Source: Burkholderia stagnalis
GTDB lineage: Bacteria > Pseudomonadota > Gammaproteobacteria > Burkholderiales > Burkholderiaceae
Assembly (NCBI RefSeq): GCF_902830275.1
Contig: NZ_CADESW010000008.1
Span: 62,001-126,000, forward strand
DNA length: 64,000 nucleotides
Reading direction: 5' to 3'
Numbering within the stretch: the first letter of the stretch is position 1; the number at the start of each line of letters is the position of its first letter. Below the pieces are notes generated by a model that made no database searches, was not told the origin of the DNA, and saw only the letters and a program-made list of their open reading frames with translations. Of this stretch, positions 22,762-33,882 are shown piece by piece. A program made the translations under genes and the position numbers.

Positions 22762-23556
22762 TCACGCCCCCGCCTGGCGCCGCGCGGCCAGCACCGCGTC
22801 CGCGATTTCGACGAACCCGGCGCCGCCGGGCCCGCGGGTGATCCAGCGCGGCGCCACCGGAATCTGGTCGAGATACGCGGTGACGGTGCTGACGCCGACC
22901 GTATGCGCGAAGAATTCGAACATCGGCGCATCGTTGGTGGAATCGCCGCTGTAAAGGATCGCGTGCCGTTCCTGTTCGATATCGACGCCGTAGTGCTGCG
23001 CGAGCACGCGGCGCGCCATCGCGAGCTTGTCGTATCCGCCCAGCCAGCCGAGCACCCACAGGTTGTTCACGGTGACGTCCGCGCCGGCCTGCCGGAGCGC
23101 CTGCGCGACGCGATCGTCGAACGCGGCGTCGCCGGAACGGGCGAACGCCACGCTCGTCATCCGGAACGGCTGATCGTCGGCGAGCCGTGCATCCGGCAGC
23201 AACTGCATCACCATCTGCGCGATCGGCGCGACACAGGCGGCGATCTCGTGCGCCGGGGTGTCCGCGTGCCAGAAGTGCCGGACGACGCCGTGCCCCGTGT
23301 CGTCGCGCCGGAAAAACACGCCGCCGTTCTCGCCGATCACGCCGTCGACCGGCCACATCCTCGCCATCTGGTCGCACCAGCCCGCGGGCGCCGCCGTCAC
23401 CGGGATCACGCGAATGCCCGCCGCCTGCAGCCGCTCGAGCGCCGCGTAGGTCACGGCGGACAGCCGGCCGCGATACGTGAGGGTCTCGTCCATGTCGGTC
23501 AGCACGAAGCGGACCGCGCTGAATTCGGTATCGGGGGCGTCGGACAAGGCGCGCAT
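22762..23556 (-). CDS. HAD-superfamily hydrolase (Cof/MPGP-like)
   Basis: A 264-residue type IIB HAD phosphatase: nucleophile motif D21-M-D23-E-T, and near the end LYSGDSTNDAPMFEFF, the GDxxND motif. The cap domain lies between. It resembles sugar-phosphate or mannosyl-3-phosphoglycerate phosphatases; the substrate is unknown. The start at 23556 has GAGGT upstream, while longer in-frame starts lack a site. It converges on the SRPBCC gene, ends nearly touching. Confidence 0.82.
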   Translation of the reverse strand: MRALSDAPDTEFSAVRFVLTDMDETLTYRGRLSAVTYAALERLQAAGIRVIPVTAAPAGWCDQMARMWPVDGVIGENGGVFFRRDDTGHGVVRHFWHADTPAHEIAACVAPIAQMVMQLLPDARLADDQPFRMTSVAFARSGDAAFDDRVAQALRQAGADVTVNNLWVLGWLGGYDKLAMARRVLAQHYGVDIEQERHAILYSGDSTNDAPMFEFFAHTVGVSTVTAYLDQIPVAPRWITRGPGGAGFVEIADAVLAARRQAGA

Positions 23557-23743
23557 CGTGACCTCGTGTGCGATGAAGGGAATCGGCATTATGCCCGCAT
23601 CGATCGTGGAACCGGCGTCATCACCGACGTGAATATTCACCCGGGATGACGCGCGCGACATGGCCTGCGCTGTGAGGCTTTCCGTCCTCACGAAACTATC
23701 GGCCGTGCCCTCGATCGATCCAGTGCCGCGCGCCGCGGGCGAC

Positions 23744-23869
23744 CTTGTCGCGGATGAATTCGACATCCACCGCCGCGTCGATCTGGCGCAGCAAGTGGTC
23801 CTTCGGCACGCGTTCCTCGAGCGTCACCCTCTCGAGTTCGTGCTGGGCGAGCGTCGGGGTCTTTAGCAT
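23744..23869 (-). pseudogene. Truncated IS1182-family transposase (N-terminal remnant)
   Basis: About 42 residues starting MLKTPTLAQHELERVTLEER and continuing VPKDHLLRQIDAAVDVEFIRDKVA match the N-terminus of IS1182-type (DUF772) transposases from memory of that family. Homology stops there and the frame continues into unrelated sequence; the DDE catalytic domain is missing. A relic of an insertion sequence beside the liv operon end. Confidence 0.72.
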
Positions 23870-23884
23870 GACGCCCATTAAACA

Positions 23885-23915
23885 ACAAAGCCCAGGGAAT
23901 GGCCCTGGGCTTTGT
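23885..23915 (-). terminator. Terminator downstream of the liv operon
   Basis: A 13-base-pair perfect hairpin (ACAAAGCCCAGGG with its complement, 5-base loop) followed on the minus strand by TTGTTTAA. A second hairpin, GACCGGGC-ATT-GCCCGGTC at 23926-23944, lies just before it. The first may derive from the adjacent insertion-sequence remnant. Confidence 0.7.
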
Positions 23916-23969
23916 CGGCAATCTGGACCGGGCATTGCCCGGTCTTTTCATCTTCGTCGATGACGCGAA

Positions 23970-24670
<701 letters not shown>

Positions 24671-24671
<1 letters not shown>

Positions 24672-25444
24672 CACTCTTCCCCCAGATAGGCCTTGATCAC
24701 GCGCGGATCGTTGCGAACCGCCTCCGGCGTGCCGATCACGATCGGCCGGCCGTGCTCCATCACGAGGATGCGGTCCGACACGCCCATCACGAGGCTCATG
24801 TCGTGCTCGATCAGCAGCACCGACACGCCGAACTCGCGGCGCAGCCGGTCGATCAGCTGCTGCAGCTCGATCTTCTCCTGCGGGTTGAGGCCGGCCGCCG
24901 GCTCGTCGAGCATCAGGAGGCGCGGCTCGGTGATCATGCAGCGCGCGATCTCGAGGCGGCGCTGGTGGCCGTACGACAGCGTGCCCGCCGGCCGGTTGGC
25001 GACCGACGTCAGGTTCATCCGCTCGAGCCACACCGCCGCGCGTTCGAGCGCTTCCTTCTCCGCGCGCCGGTAGGCCGGCGTCGCGAACAGGCCGTGAAAC
25101 AGCCCGGATTTCACCTTGCGGTGCTGCGCGACCAGCAGGTTTTCGACGACCGTCAGCGACTTGAACAGGCGGATGTTCTGGAACGTGCGCACGAGGCCCT
25201 TCACCGCGATCTGGTGGCTCGCGAGCCCCGCGATGCGGTGCCCGTCGAGCACCACTTCGCCCGCGGTCGGCTTGTAGAAGCCGCCGACGCAGTTGAACAC
25301 CGTGGTCTTGCCCGCGCCGTTCGGCCCGATGATCGCGAACACCTCGTCGCGGCGCACGTCGAAATCGATGCCGTCGACGGCGAGCAGCCCGCCGAAGCGC
25401 ATCTGCAGCCCGGCAACCTTCAACAGTTCTGCATTCGCGCTCAT
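24671..25444 (-). CDS. livG: Branched-chain amino acid ABC transporter ATPase
   Basis: A 257-residue ATPase subunit that pairs with LivF. Walker [10 protein letters not shown] near residue 41, signature LSYGHQRR, Walker [16 protein letters not shown], and the LivG-type insertion [20 protein letters not shown]. The GLNP-Q-E stretch after Walker B separates LivG from LivF. Overlaps the livM stop by four bases (ATGA). Confidence 0.95.
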
Positions 25445-26712
25445 TGCGGCAGCTCCACGTGGGGACGGCTCGCGGGCAACAGGCCCTGCGGACGCCACAT
25501 CATCATCAACACCATCACCAGGCCGAAGATCAGCATCCGGTACTCGGCGAAGCCGCGCGCGACTTCGGGCAGGATCGTCAGCAGGATCGCCGCGAGGATC
25601 ACGCCGAGCTGCGAGCCCATCCCGCCGAGCACGACGATCGCGAGGATCAGCGCCGACTCGATGAAGGTGAACGATTCCGGGTTCACGAGGCCCTGGCGCG
25701 CCGCGAAGAACGCACCGCCGATGCCCGCGAACGCCGCGCCGAGCGTGAACGCCGACAGCTTGATGCGGGTCGGGTTCAGGCCCAGCGAACGGCACGCGAT
25801 CTCGTCGTCGCGCAGCGCTTCCCACGCGCGGCCCATCGGCATGCGGATCAGGCGGCTCGTCACGAACAGCGTGAAGCCGACCAGCAGCAGCGCGAGCAGG
25901 TACAGGAAGATCACCATGTGCTCGCCGCTGTATTCGAGGCCGATCAGCTCGTGGAACGTCTTCGCGCCTTCGACGCTCGCCGAGCGCGCCATCTCGAAGC
26001 CGAACACGGACGGCTTCGGAATGCCCGAGATGCCGTCCGGGCCGCCGGTGAGGCTCGTCAGGTTGTTCGCGAGCAGGCGGATGATTTCGCCGAAGCCGAG
26101 CGTGACGATCGCGAGATAGTCGCCGCGCAGCCGCAGCACCGGGAAGCCGAGCAGGAAGCCGAACGTCGCGGACGCGATCGCCGCGAGCGGCAGGCATTCC
26201 CAGAACGTGAGCCCGAAGTACTGGTTGAGCATCGCGTACGTATAGCCGCCGACCGCGTAGAAGCCGACGTAGCCGAGGTCGAGCAGGCCCGCGAAGCCGA
26301 CCACGATGTTCAGCCCGAGGCCGAGGATCACGTAGATCAGCGCGAGCGTCGCGACGTCGACGGCGCCGCGCGAGCCGAAGAACGGCCACACGAGGCCGAC
26401 CGCGAGCAGCGCCCAGACGATCGCGCGCTGCTGCTTCGCGCCCATCTCGGGCAGCGCCGGCAGCGCGACCGCGGCTTTCGCGCGCGTGAGCCACGGCTTG
26501 AACAGCTGGAACAGGAACACGGCCGCGACCGCGATCCACACCGGGCGCCAGTGCGGCTCGAGCACGACCTGGTAACCCTCGAGCTTCAGCTGCAGCCCGA
26601 GCACGGGCACCGTGAGGATTGCCGTCAGCAGCGCGGCGGCCACGGCATTCTTCAGCGTATCGCCGAACGACGCGCCGGCGGCCGGCCGGCGAACGGAAAT
26701 GACTTGACTCAT
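25441..26712 (-). CDS. livM: Branched-chain amino acid ABC transporter permease
   Basis: A 423-residue inner-membrane permease. An N-terminal extension with two membrane segments (to about residue 120) precedes the conserved core starting [31 protein letters not shown], with the EAL-type coupling motif [24 protein letters not shown]. The extended form is usual in proteobacterial LivM. Eleven bases separate it from livH. Confidence 0.95.
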   Translation of the reverse strand: MSQVISVRRPAAGASFGDTLKNAVAAALLTAILTVPVLGLQLKLEGYQVVLEPHWRPVWIAVAAVFLFQLFKPWLTRAKAAVALPALPEMGAKQQRAIVWALLAVGLVWPFFGSRGAVDVATLALIYVILGLGLNIVVGFAGLLDLGYVGFYAVGGYTYAMLNQYFGLTFWECLPLAAIASATFGFLLGFPVLRLRGDYLAIVTLGFGEIIRLLANNLTSLTGGPDGISGIPKPSVFGFEMARSASVEGAKTFHELIGLEYSGEHMVIFLYLLALLLVGFTLFVTSRLIRMPMGRAWEALRDDEIACRSLGLNPTRIKLSAFTLGAAFAGIGGAFFAARQGLVNPESFTFIESALILAIVVLGGMGSQLGVILAAILLTILPEVARGFAEYRMLIFGLVMVLMMMWRPQGLLPASRPHVELPQ

Positions 26713-26723
26713 CTGCGTCTCCC

Positions 26724-27650
<927 letters not shown>

Positions 27651-27765
27651 GTGCGGGAAGCTCCCGGTAGCGCCGCGCCGCGCGCCGCCGCCGGATCGCG
27701 GCAGGGCTGCGGGCAAAGCGCACGGTATCGTCACGAGCCGCCCGATGGCCGCATGCGCAGCCAAT

Positions 27766-27806
27766 ACGCACCCGCCCCGCTCGGGTTTCGAGCGGGGCGG
27801 GTGCGT
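27766..27806 (-). terminator. Strong hairpin between livK and livH
   Basis: An 18-base-pair perfect GC-rich stem (27766-27783 with 27789-27806) and a five-base loop. No T-run follows on either strand, so it is more likely a processing or mRNA-stabilising structure, or a leaky terminator, that lets the binding-protein gene livK be expressed above livHMGF. Confidence 0.7.
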
Positions 27807-27821
27807 GGGCGGGTACTCCGT

Positions 27822-28943
27822 TTAGTTGGCGGCGACCGTCTTGGTCGCGTCCTTGTGCCACGTGTAGACGACGAACTTGAACGCCTTCAGGTCGCCCTGC
27901 GCGTCGTACGCGACCTTGCCGATCGGCGTGTCGAACGTCGTCTTGTGGATGTACGCGGCCACCTTCGTCGGGTCGGTCGTCTTCGCGCCCGCGATTGCGT
28001 CGGCGATGATCTTCACCGCCGCGTAGGCCGGCATCTGGAACGGGCCGTTCGCATCGCGCTTCTTGTCCGCGAACGCCTTCACGAGCGACGCATTGGCCGG
28101 ATCGGCCGTGAAATCGGCCGGCAGCGTGACGAGCATGCCTTCCGACGACGGGCCGGCGATGGCCGTCACGTCCTTGTTGCCGACGCCCTCAGGCCCCATG
28201 AAGGTCGCCTTCACGCCCTGCTCGCGCGCCTGGCGCATCAGCAGGCCCATTTCCGGGTGGTAGCCGCCGAAGTAGACGAAGTCGACGCCTTGCGACTTCA
28301 GCTTCGTGATGATCGCCGAGTAGTCCGAATCGCCGGCGTTGACGCCTTCGAACAGCACGACCGGGATCTTCGCGGCCTCGAGGTCCTTCTTCACCGACGA
28401 GGCGATGCCCTGGCCGTACGACTGCTTGTCGTGCAGCACCGCGACCTTCTTCGGCTTCAGGCTCGAGATGATGTATTTCGCGGCGGCCGGGCCCTGCTGG
28501 TCGTCACGGCCGATCGTGCGGAAGATGAAGTGGCGCTTCTTGCCTTCGGTCAGCTGCGGCGCGGTGGCCGACGGCGTGACCATCACGATGCCTTCGTTCT
28601 CGTAGATGTCGGAGGCGGGAATCGTCGAGCCCGAGCACACGTGGCCGATCACGTACTTGATCTTCTGGCTGACGATCTTGTTCGCGACCGCGACGGCCTG
28701 CTTCGGCTCGCACGCGTCGTCCATCAGTACGACTTCGAGCTTGTTGCCGCCCGCACCACCCGCTGCATTGACCTGTTCGATCGCGGTCAACGCGCCGGCC
28801 TTCACCATGTCGCCGTACTGGGCGACCGAGCCGCTCATCGGCCCGGCGATGGCGATCTTCACGGTTTCCGCTTGCGCGGCGGCGGCGCCGGCGGCGAACA
28901 GCACGGCGGCGAGGGAAATGGACGTAAGACGGGACAGCGTCAT
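27822..28943 (-). CDS. livK: Branched-chain amino acid ABC transporter substrate-binding protein
   Basis: A 373-residue periplasmic binding protein with signal peptide (LTSISLAAVLFAAGAAAAQAE, cleavage near 26) and the type I fold of Leu/Ile/Val-binding proteins: IAIAGPMSGSVAQYG, VIGHVCSGSTIPASDIY and FVYFGGYHPEMG. The start has an AGGAGCTCCTG site. First gene of the unit livK-livHMGF, supplying the importer. Confidence 0.94.
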   Translation of the reverse strand: MTLSRLTSISLAAVLFAAGAAAAQAETVKIAIAGPMSGSVAQYGDMVKAGALTAIEQVNAAGGAGGNKLEVVLMDDACEPKQAVAVANKIVSQKIKYVIGHVCSGSTIPASDIYENEGIVMVTPSATAPQLTEGKKRHFIFRTIGRDDQQGPAAAKYIISSLKPKKVAVLHDKQSYGQGIASSVKKDLEAAKIPVVLFEGVNAGDSDYSAIITKLKSQGVDFVYFGGYHPEMGLLMRQAREQGVKATFMGPEGVGNKDVTAIAGPSSEGMLVTLPADFTADPANASLVKAFADKKRDANGPFQMPAYAAVKIIADAIAGAKTTDPTKVAAYIHKTTFDTPIGKVAYDAQGDLKAFKFVVYTWHKDATKTVAAN

Positions 28944-29217
28944 CAGGAGCTCCTCGATGTTGTTAGTCATACGGGCAAAGGCGGCATGACTTGCGCAATC
29001 GAACAGCACCCGGGGCGAGGACATGGGACACGCCCGAGACGCGGAGACGGACCTGCGGCGGAATGAGACTTGTGCGGGGCCCGGCTCTTACCATCCCCGG
29101 AGGGGATGAGTGGTTCGGAAAGACAACGTGATGCGTCTTGCATTGCGCAAGCGTTTCGCCTGCCCCGCTTGCCGAACCGCACGCCGGAGGGATGGTCCGA
29201 CAGCCGTTGGCAAGGCA
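28944..29217 (-). promoter_or_regulatory. Long leader region before livK
   Basis: The stretch between the predicted promoter and livK contains a small hairpin (CATCCCC with GGGGATG, 29092-29108) and no clear leader peptide. Beyond the promoter, to 29700, no gene is evident. Confidence 0.35.
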
Positions 29218-29223
29218 GTCGAA

Positions 29224-29254
29224 ATTATATGGGCGTTTTTCAATCATCTGTCAA
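29224..29254 (-). promoter_or_regulatory. Predicted sigma-70 promoter of livK
   Basis: On the minus strand a perfect TTGACA (29249-29254) and a perfect TATAAT (29224-29229) are separated by 19 bases, slightly longer than the optimal 17. If used, the livK messenger has an untranslated leader of about 270 bases (28944-29217). Confidence 0.6.
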
Positions 29255-29700
29255 AAATGCCGGCTGACCAAGGGAAAACACGTAGGATTGCCCTGGGTGC
29301 GGTGGCGATGGTGGCGCAACCCGATTTAAAAGGGCATGGTTGACGGAAGCGCAATCCGGTTGCGATCGCAACCCGGCGTCGCGCGCTTTGCCTTGTCAGG
29401 CAAGGCATTCTGGAATCCGTCCTATCCGGTGGCGGAGCAGCGCGATGCAAAGCGCCGGACCGGACCGGCGATAGGCACGGGCAGCATGTGGACCAGGCAC
29501 CATTGCAGTGCGTCGCGCAGGGATCGAGACCCATTCAATTCGCCGACGATTATTGGCTGTGCGAAAGCATGTCGTTATTTTTATGAAATAATGCGAAGCC
29601 GTTTCCGCAGTCCAGCCAGCCCTCCGCCGCGATGCGCGCCTGCCGCCAGCCAGCGATCTGCCCGTTTGTTTCAACGCCTGTCGCTTGCCTTGCATCGTCC

Positions 29701-30330
29701 ATGAATCACGCCATTCGCTTCGTTCCCGCCGCCGCGCTCGCCGGTGCGCTTTTCGTCATGACTGCCCGTGCATGGAGCCAGGACATACCCAACCCGGACG
29801 CTGCCGGCACGAACGTGTTCCGTGCCGAGCGGCGCGCGACGAACGGCGTGCGCGTCCCGCGCGACGCGCACGCCGGACGCTACGCCGCACCCACGACGCA
29901 CGGCCCGTTCGAGACGAACGACACCCGCGAGCTTCGAATGTCCGGCGGCCGCCTCGTGCCGCGTGCGCGGGACAAGCGCGCCGGCGATTCGCACTGGCCC
30001 GCGAACCGCGTTACGCCCGGTGCGGACGGTCTCGGCCGTCGCGTGCCCGAGCATGAACGGCGGGCGCTCAACTGGGACGCGTATCTGAAGGACAACGGCT
30101 CGCCGTACGGGGGCGGCTTGTCCGCGACGCGGACGTACTCGCCGTCGAACCCGCGCGTACCGGTGCGTCCGTATGGCCGCCCGCACGGGCTGCCCGGCGT
30201 GCCGAATCCGTACGACCCGTCGGTGCCGCAGCCCGAGACACGCACGTTCTATGACAACGGCACCGGCACGCGTTGCACGGCGACGGGTGGCGCGGGGGTG
30301 TCGCGATCGTCATGCGATCTCGGATGGTGA
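29701..30330 (+). CDS. Secreted hypothetical protein
   Basis: A 209-residue protein with a signal peptide (RFVPAAALAGALFVMTARAWSQ, cleavage near 27) and a mature part rich in Arg, Pro, Gly and Thr with little predicted structure. It has two cysteines near the C-terminus (TRCTATGG and SSCDLGW) that could form a disulfide. No family recognised; probably periplasmic. Confidence 0.65.
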   Translation: MNHAIRFVPAAALAGALFVMTARAWSQDIPNPDAAGTNVFRAERRATNGVRVPRDAHAGRYAAPTTHGPFETNDTRELRMSGGRLVPRARDKRAGDSHWPANRVTPGADGLGRRVPEHERRALNWDAYLKDNGSPYGGGLSATRTYSPSNPRVPVRPYGRPHGLPGVPNPYDPSVPQPETRTFYDNGTGTRCTATGGAGVSRSSCDLGW

Positions 30331-30516
30331 CGGCTCGCGCGTCTGACGTTCGCCCCTCCTTCACGCCCAGCTGAACCGGACGCTTCCGGTTGCCTAAAAT
30401 GGATTGAACCAGCCCGCTCCACCCACCGTGGAGGATCGACGGCGCGATACATTCGTCGGTCACGCCCGGACGTTGCCCGAGCGTCGATTGGTCAGCGGAT
30501 AGCAGGAGGGTAAGCG

Positions 30517-30798
30517 ATGAAATTCTTGCTGACTTTCACTTGGGCCCCTGACACGCAATCCAGGGCGGAAGCCTTCGACCGGTTCAGGCTCACCGGCGGA
30601 CTCCCACCTTCGGGCGTCACGCTGCTGGGCCGATGGACCCGGGCCGACCTGAGCGGCGGCTTCGACCTGCTCGAGACGGATGACGTGAAGAAGCTGACCG
30701 AGTTCGCGTACATGTGGAGCGACCTGATGTCGCTCGATATCGCGCCGGTGCTCGAGGATGCGGAATTGGGTGAAGTGCTTGGGCGCGTGATGAAGTAG
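30517..30798 (+). CDS. DUF3303 family protein
   Basis: A 93-residue ferredoxin-like-fold protein. The start MKFLLTFTWAPD, then LLGRWTRADLSGGFDLLETDD and a closing helix match the DUF3303 family. GGAGGG precedes the start. Function unknown. Confidence 0.8.
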   Translation: MKFLLTFTWAPDTQSRAEAFDRFRLTGGLPPSGVTLLGRWTRADLSGGFDLLETDDVKKLTEFAYMWSDLMSLDIAPVLEDAELGEVLGRVMK

Positions 30799-30854
30799 TT
30801 CGGCGCGGCGGGTGTTCCGCGACGACGACGCGCGGCAGCGGGCTGCCCTATCCG

Positions 30855-30882
30855 CCGTGCTACGCGGTTTCGCGTAGCACGG
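30855..30882. terminator. Perfect hairpin between convergent genes
   Basis: A 12-base-pair perfect stem (CCGTGCTACGCG with its complement) and GTTT loop between the DUF3303 gene and the convergent symE-like gene. It lacks a T-run, so termination is only suggested. Confidence 0.45.
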
Positions 30883-30903
30883 CCGCATACGCGGCGGCGT
30901 ATC

Positions 30904-31125
30904 TCACAGCGCCGTGATGATCAGCCTGCCCGGCTCGATCGTAATCCGCGCCTTTCGGCCCGGGACAAAGCCCGCATCGTTGATCAGCCACATGCCGCCG
31001 ATCCTCAGCCACGGATAAAACGACTCCGGCCTGTTGTACATGCGTTTTGGAACACCCCAGGATTCCTGAATCGTCACGTAACGTTCCGTGATTGGTGGGC
31101 GTGCTTTATGATTCGCCTTAGCCAT
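30904..31125 (-). CDS. SymE-like type I toxin
   Basis: A 73-residue protein: RYVTIQESWG, YPWLRIGGMWLINDAGF and ARITIEPGRLIIT are the conserved blocks of the SymE/AbrB-fold toxins (SymE is an SOS-induced RNA-cleaving or nucleoid-affecting toxin repressed by the antisense RNA SymR in E. coli). The ATG at 31125 has AAGGAG six bases upstream; an in-frame TTG two codons earlier is less likely. No antisense RNA gene could be demonstrated by eye. G+C falls sharply upstream. Confidence 0.8.
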   Translation of the reverse strand: MAKANHKARPPITERYVTIQESWGVPKRMYNRPESFYPWLRIGGMWLINDAGFVPGRKARITIEPGRLIITAL

Positions 31126-31927
31126 GGGCAACTCCTTGTCAGTTGGCTGTGGTCAGCGGGTCGTGAGTGTTGGTAGCACTTGCGGCCCGCGCTCGTTTAC
31201 TGCCGCGATTTTATGGTTTGAATTCCTCCTTTTTTGCGTTCCAATGAAAGCAATGCTTTGACGGGAATCAGAGCGTGCAGCACTTTCATCCGCGCGCATC
31301 ACGCACTCGCGATCCGTTTCAGTTGGACATTGCGTGTTGGACCGTGATTGATTGTCCGATGTTTTCGGATTGGGCGCACTTTAGCCGATGGTTATAGATA
31401 TGCGATTTGGTCGGTGCACTGAGTGCATTGATGGCGAAGGCGGGGGAAGCGAGGGGCGAACGTCGTACTATCTCGGGACACAATTAGTCCGTACGTGACG
31501 ATTCGAAACAGTTCACTGAAACCGGACTCACTGCATGAGCACGTTTCGATACTGATGTACTGTTGCTCGACCATGGTGATCGTTCGGATGCGCAGGAAGC
31601 TTTGAGTGGATGGCCAGTGTCAGACCTCCTAGCGACCGCAATCGACCCGACAGTGCCCGGAGCTATGGCTGATAGCGCCACGAGAGCAGCCATTCGATTT
31701 TGTTGAATCGCTTATCGCATCGGTTGAGTCAGTTCCACGCAATCAGTGCCCCATTCACTCCAAGCCTCGCGGCGCCCTGGAAATACTGGTGCATGTCCAG
31801 ACGGCCGGCGATTCAGTTTTTGCTTTATTAGGGAAAAATGGCCCGCTATACCAGCATCAAGTTCCGCACAAATGCCGTACGATACCGGTGGCAAATTTGA
31901 GCCAATATACACTTCAAGGACCATTAA
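31126..31927. other. Low-GC gene-free stretch
   Basis: About 800 bases, around 40-50 percent G+C in sampled lines, with only short frames of no protein character. It probably holds the promoters of symE and of the nuclease-like gene and perhaps decayed sequence from a mobile element. Confidence 0.45.
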
Positions 31928-32842
31928 ATGACGCATGAAAAAAGTCAACTGAATACGCCCCAGGTCAGCCAAAACCCCGAACCGTATAACAAATACAGCT
32001 ATGACGACGTCGCGGCCCGGATCGACCGAGTTAGGTCCGCATTTTCAGAAAGAGGATGGCGAATTAATGACGGCAGCCCGATGGGGCGTCTGTTCAAACA
32101 TACCGAGAAATTCGCACGTGATTGGAAGACGAAAGATCGTGATCAGATCGATCCGCTCACCGTTGTGCAAGCAGGCCATGCACATAGGATAACGGCGGCG
32201 GTTCTGCATGCCCTAGACAATCCAGCCGCTCACCAGACCTTGCACCGTATGCATGCAAAGCCATTCGTGCTGGGTAGCGTTGAGAGGTCGACCGGAAAGG
32301 ACCTGCTCTGGGAACTGGAACTCTATTACCGCTTGTCACTCCAGGGCACAACTGTTCGGCTCGAAGAGCCAGACCTCATCGCCGACTTTGAACCATGGCC
32401 ATGTTCCATCGCGTGCAAAAAAATCTACTCAGAGAAGAACCTCGATCGCACTCTCGCTAAGGGTGCAAGCCAGATTGCCAAGTCGGGGAATCATGGGATC
32501 GTGGCGTTGAATATCGAAGACCTTGTCCCTACGGAACAGCTGCGAGTTTGCCGGACAACCGGCGAGTTACTTGAAATTGGACGGAGCACTGCCGCCGCCT
32601 TTTGCACTCGTAATGCGTCGAAGCTTCGAAAATTGGTTGATCTGGGCAAAGTCGACGGCTATCTCGTCGCGCTGGCTGTCTCTGCGCAGGTTCTAGAGTC
32701 GACAACAGGCTTTGTGACTCTCCACTGGGCAACCATCTGGACCACACAAGAGGCTCCCGCAGGAACTAGCGAGCGGCTTGCCGAGGTGAAAAAGTCATTC
32801 GATGCCCTATTGACTCCGCAGGATGTAGCGGCTGACGCGTAA
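31928..32842 (+). CDS. Orphan protein with a possible restriction-endonuclease-like core
   Basis: A 304-residue cytoplasmic protein I cannot assign to a named family. The middle (about residues 120-195) reads like a PD-(D/E)XK nuclease: LLWELELYYRL (helix with E), VRLEEPDLIADFEP (strand with D), SIACKKIY (strand ending in K), then a helix with SQIAKSGNHGIVALNIEDL. The usual acidic residue before the lysine is replaced by alanine, so activity is doubtful. AAGGA lies eight bases before the ATG. G+C and codon use differ from the chromosome, and it neighbours symE. A single-gene defence function or a remnant of a larger island are both possible. Confidence 0.6.
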   Translation: MTHEKSQLNTPQVSQNPEPYNKYSYDDVAARIDRVRSAFSERGWRINDGSPMGRLFKHTEKFARDWKTKDRDQIDPLTVVQAGHAHRITAAVLHALDNPAAHQTLHRMHAKPFVLGSVERSTGKDLLWELELYYRLSLQGTTVRLEEPDLIADFEPWPCSIACKKIYSEKNLDRTLAKGASQIAKSGNHGIVALNIEDLVPTEQLRVCRTTGELLEIGRSTAAAFCTRNASKLRKLVDLGKVDGYLVALAVSAQVLESTTGFVTLHWATIWTTQEAPAGTSERLAEVKKSFDALLTPQDVAADA

Positions 32843-33285
32843 CCCGCTGCTCCACACGCTGTCAGTACTGGCCACGAAGGCGCTGTCGACCGCTCCACGG
32901 CGGAGCCCTGTGCTACAGGTCAGACACGGTCGAACGTGCCGGTCCGCTACTCAAGCGCAGCCGCCTGAACGGCCAGTCACTTCGATGGAGAACTACCGTT
33001 CCTGGCCGGCTGCCGTCATTTCAGCGAGCGGCCGCTTCGGACGACGAGCCTGTTCCGCACGTCATAAACGTGAAGGTTCGCCGCTTGATGCTGAACAAAC
33101 GCTCAGGTGTCTACGTGACGACCATGGAACACAGTACCAACTGGCCGTACCGGGACACGGGCCCTTACTGACCGGATTAGATCAGTCGACTCGCCTGTTG
33201 ATGAACGACCAAGCGATCGCCGCGCATACATTCACGATTTGCGCCGCCGCCCTCGACCATCCCCCTGAAGCAAAAAACCGCCCCC
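32843..33285. other. Intergenic remnant region after the orphan gene
   Basis: About 440 bases of mixed composition. Translations on both strands have no family character. It may be degraded coding sequence from the same transferred patch. No terminator is evident. Confidence 0.4.
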
Positions 33286-33795
33286 TCACCGCGGCGAAAC
33301 CACAATCGCCGCCCTTCGATTCTGCGCCCTGCCCGCCGGCGTCCGGTTATCCCCCACCGGTTCGCGCTTTCCTCTCCCCTCGATCGCAATGCGCTTCGCA
33401 TCCAGCCCGACGTCGACGAGCTCGATCGCCACGACTTCCGCACGACGCCTGGACAACTCCAGGTCATAAGCATCCGCCCCCTCGTCATCCGAGTACCCAT
33501 AGACGCGCACCCCATTGATCCCCGCCGACGTGAGCGTGCGCCCGATCCGCTCGACGATCCGGCGAACGTCGGGCTTGAGGTTGTACCGGTCGAAATCGAA
33601 CAGGATCGGCCCGGCCGAGCCGAACTCGAAACCCTGCTCGGTCTCCTGGAACCCGGCCGACTTGAGCGCCGTGACCTGCGTCTGCGTCAGCCCGCGATGA
33701 AGCGGCGGCGTCTTGCAGCCGCCGAGCAGCATGCACAGCAGCAGCACGCCGCCGATGCCCATCCGCCCAATGCTCACAGGAAACGGGTTTTCCAT
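33286..33795 (-). CDS. yfiB: OmpA-family outer-membrane lipoprotein (YfiB-like)
   Basis: A 169-residue lipoprotein: lipobox LLGGC near residue 26, then an OmpA-type peptidoglycan-binding domain with VRVYGYSDDEGADAYDLELSRRRAEVV and GRGKREPVGDN. In Pseudomonas YfiB titrates the periplasmic inhibitor YfiR and so releases YfiN. Order yfiR-yfiN-yfiB supports the call. The second of two adjacent ATG codons is preferred because GGAGG then sits five bases away. Confidence 0.85.
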   Translation of the reverse strand: MENPFPVSIGRMGIGGVLLLCMLLGGCKTPPLHRGLTQTQVTALKSAGFQETEQGFEFGSAGPILFDFDRYNLKPDVRRIVERIGRTLTSAGINGVRVYGYSDDEGADAYDLELSRRRAEVVAIELVDVGLDAKRIAIEGRGKREPVGDNRTPAGRAQNRRAAIVVSPR

Positions 33796-33882
33796 CATCG
33801 CCTCCCCTCAAAGCGCGCCCGCCGCGCACGCATGGTTTCAAACCGCCACGACCACTCCGCCCACTGCGCGAGGCGATCAACC

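Noticed and set aside
32910..33518. 202-codon plus-strand frame opposite yfiB
   Set aside because: Low complexity, Pro/Arg/His-rich, overlaps the convincing OmpA-type gene on the other strand.
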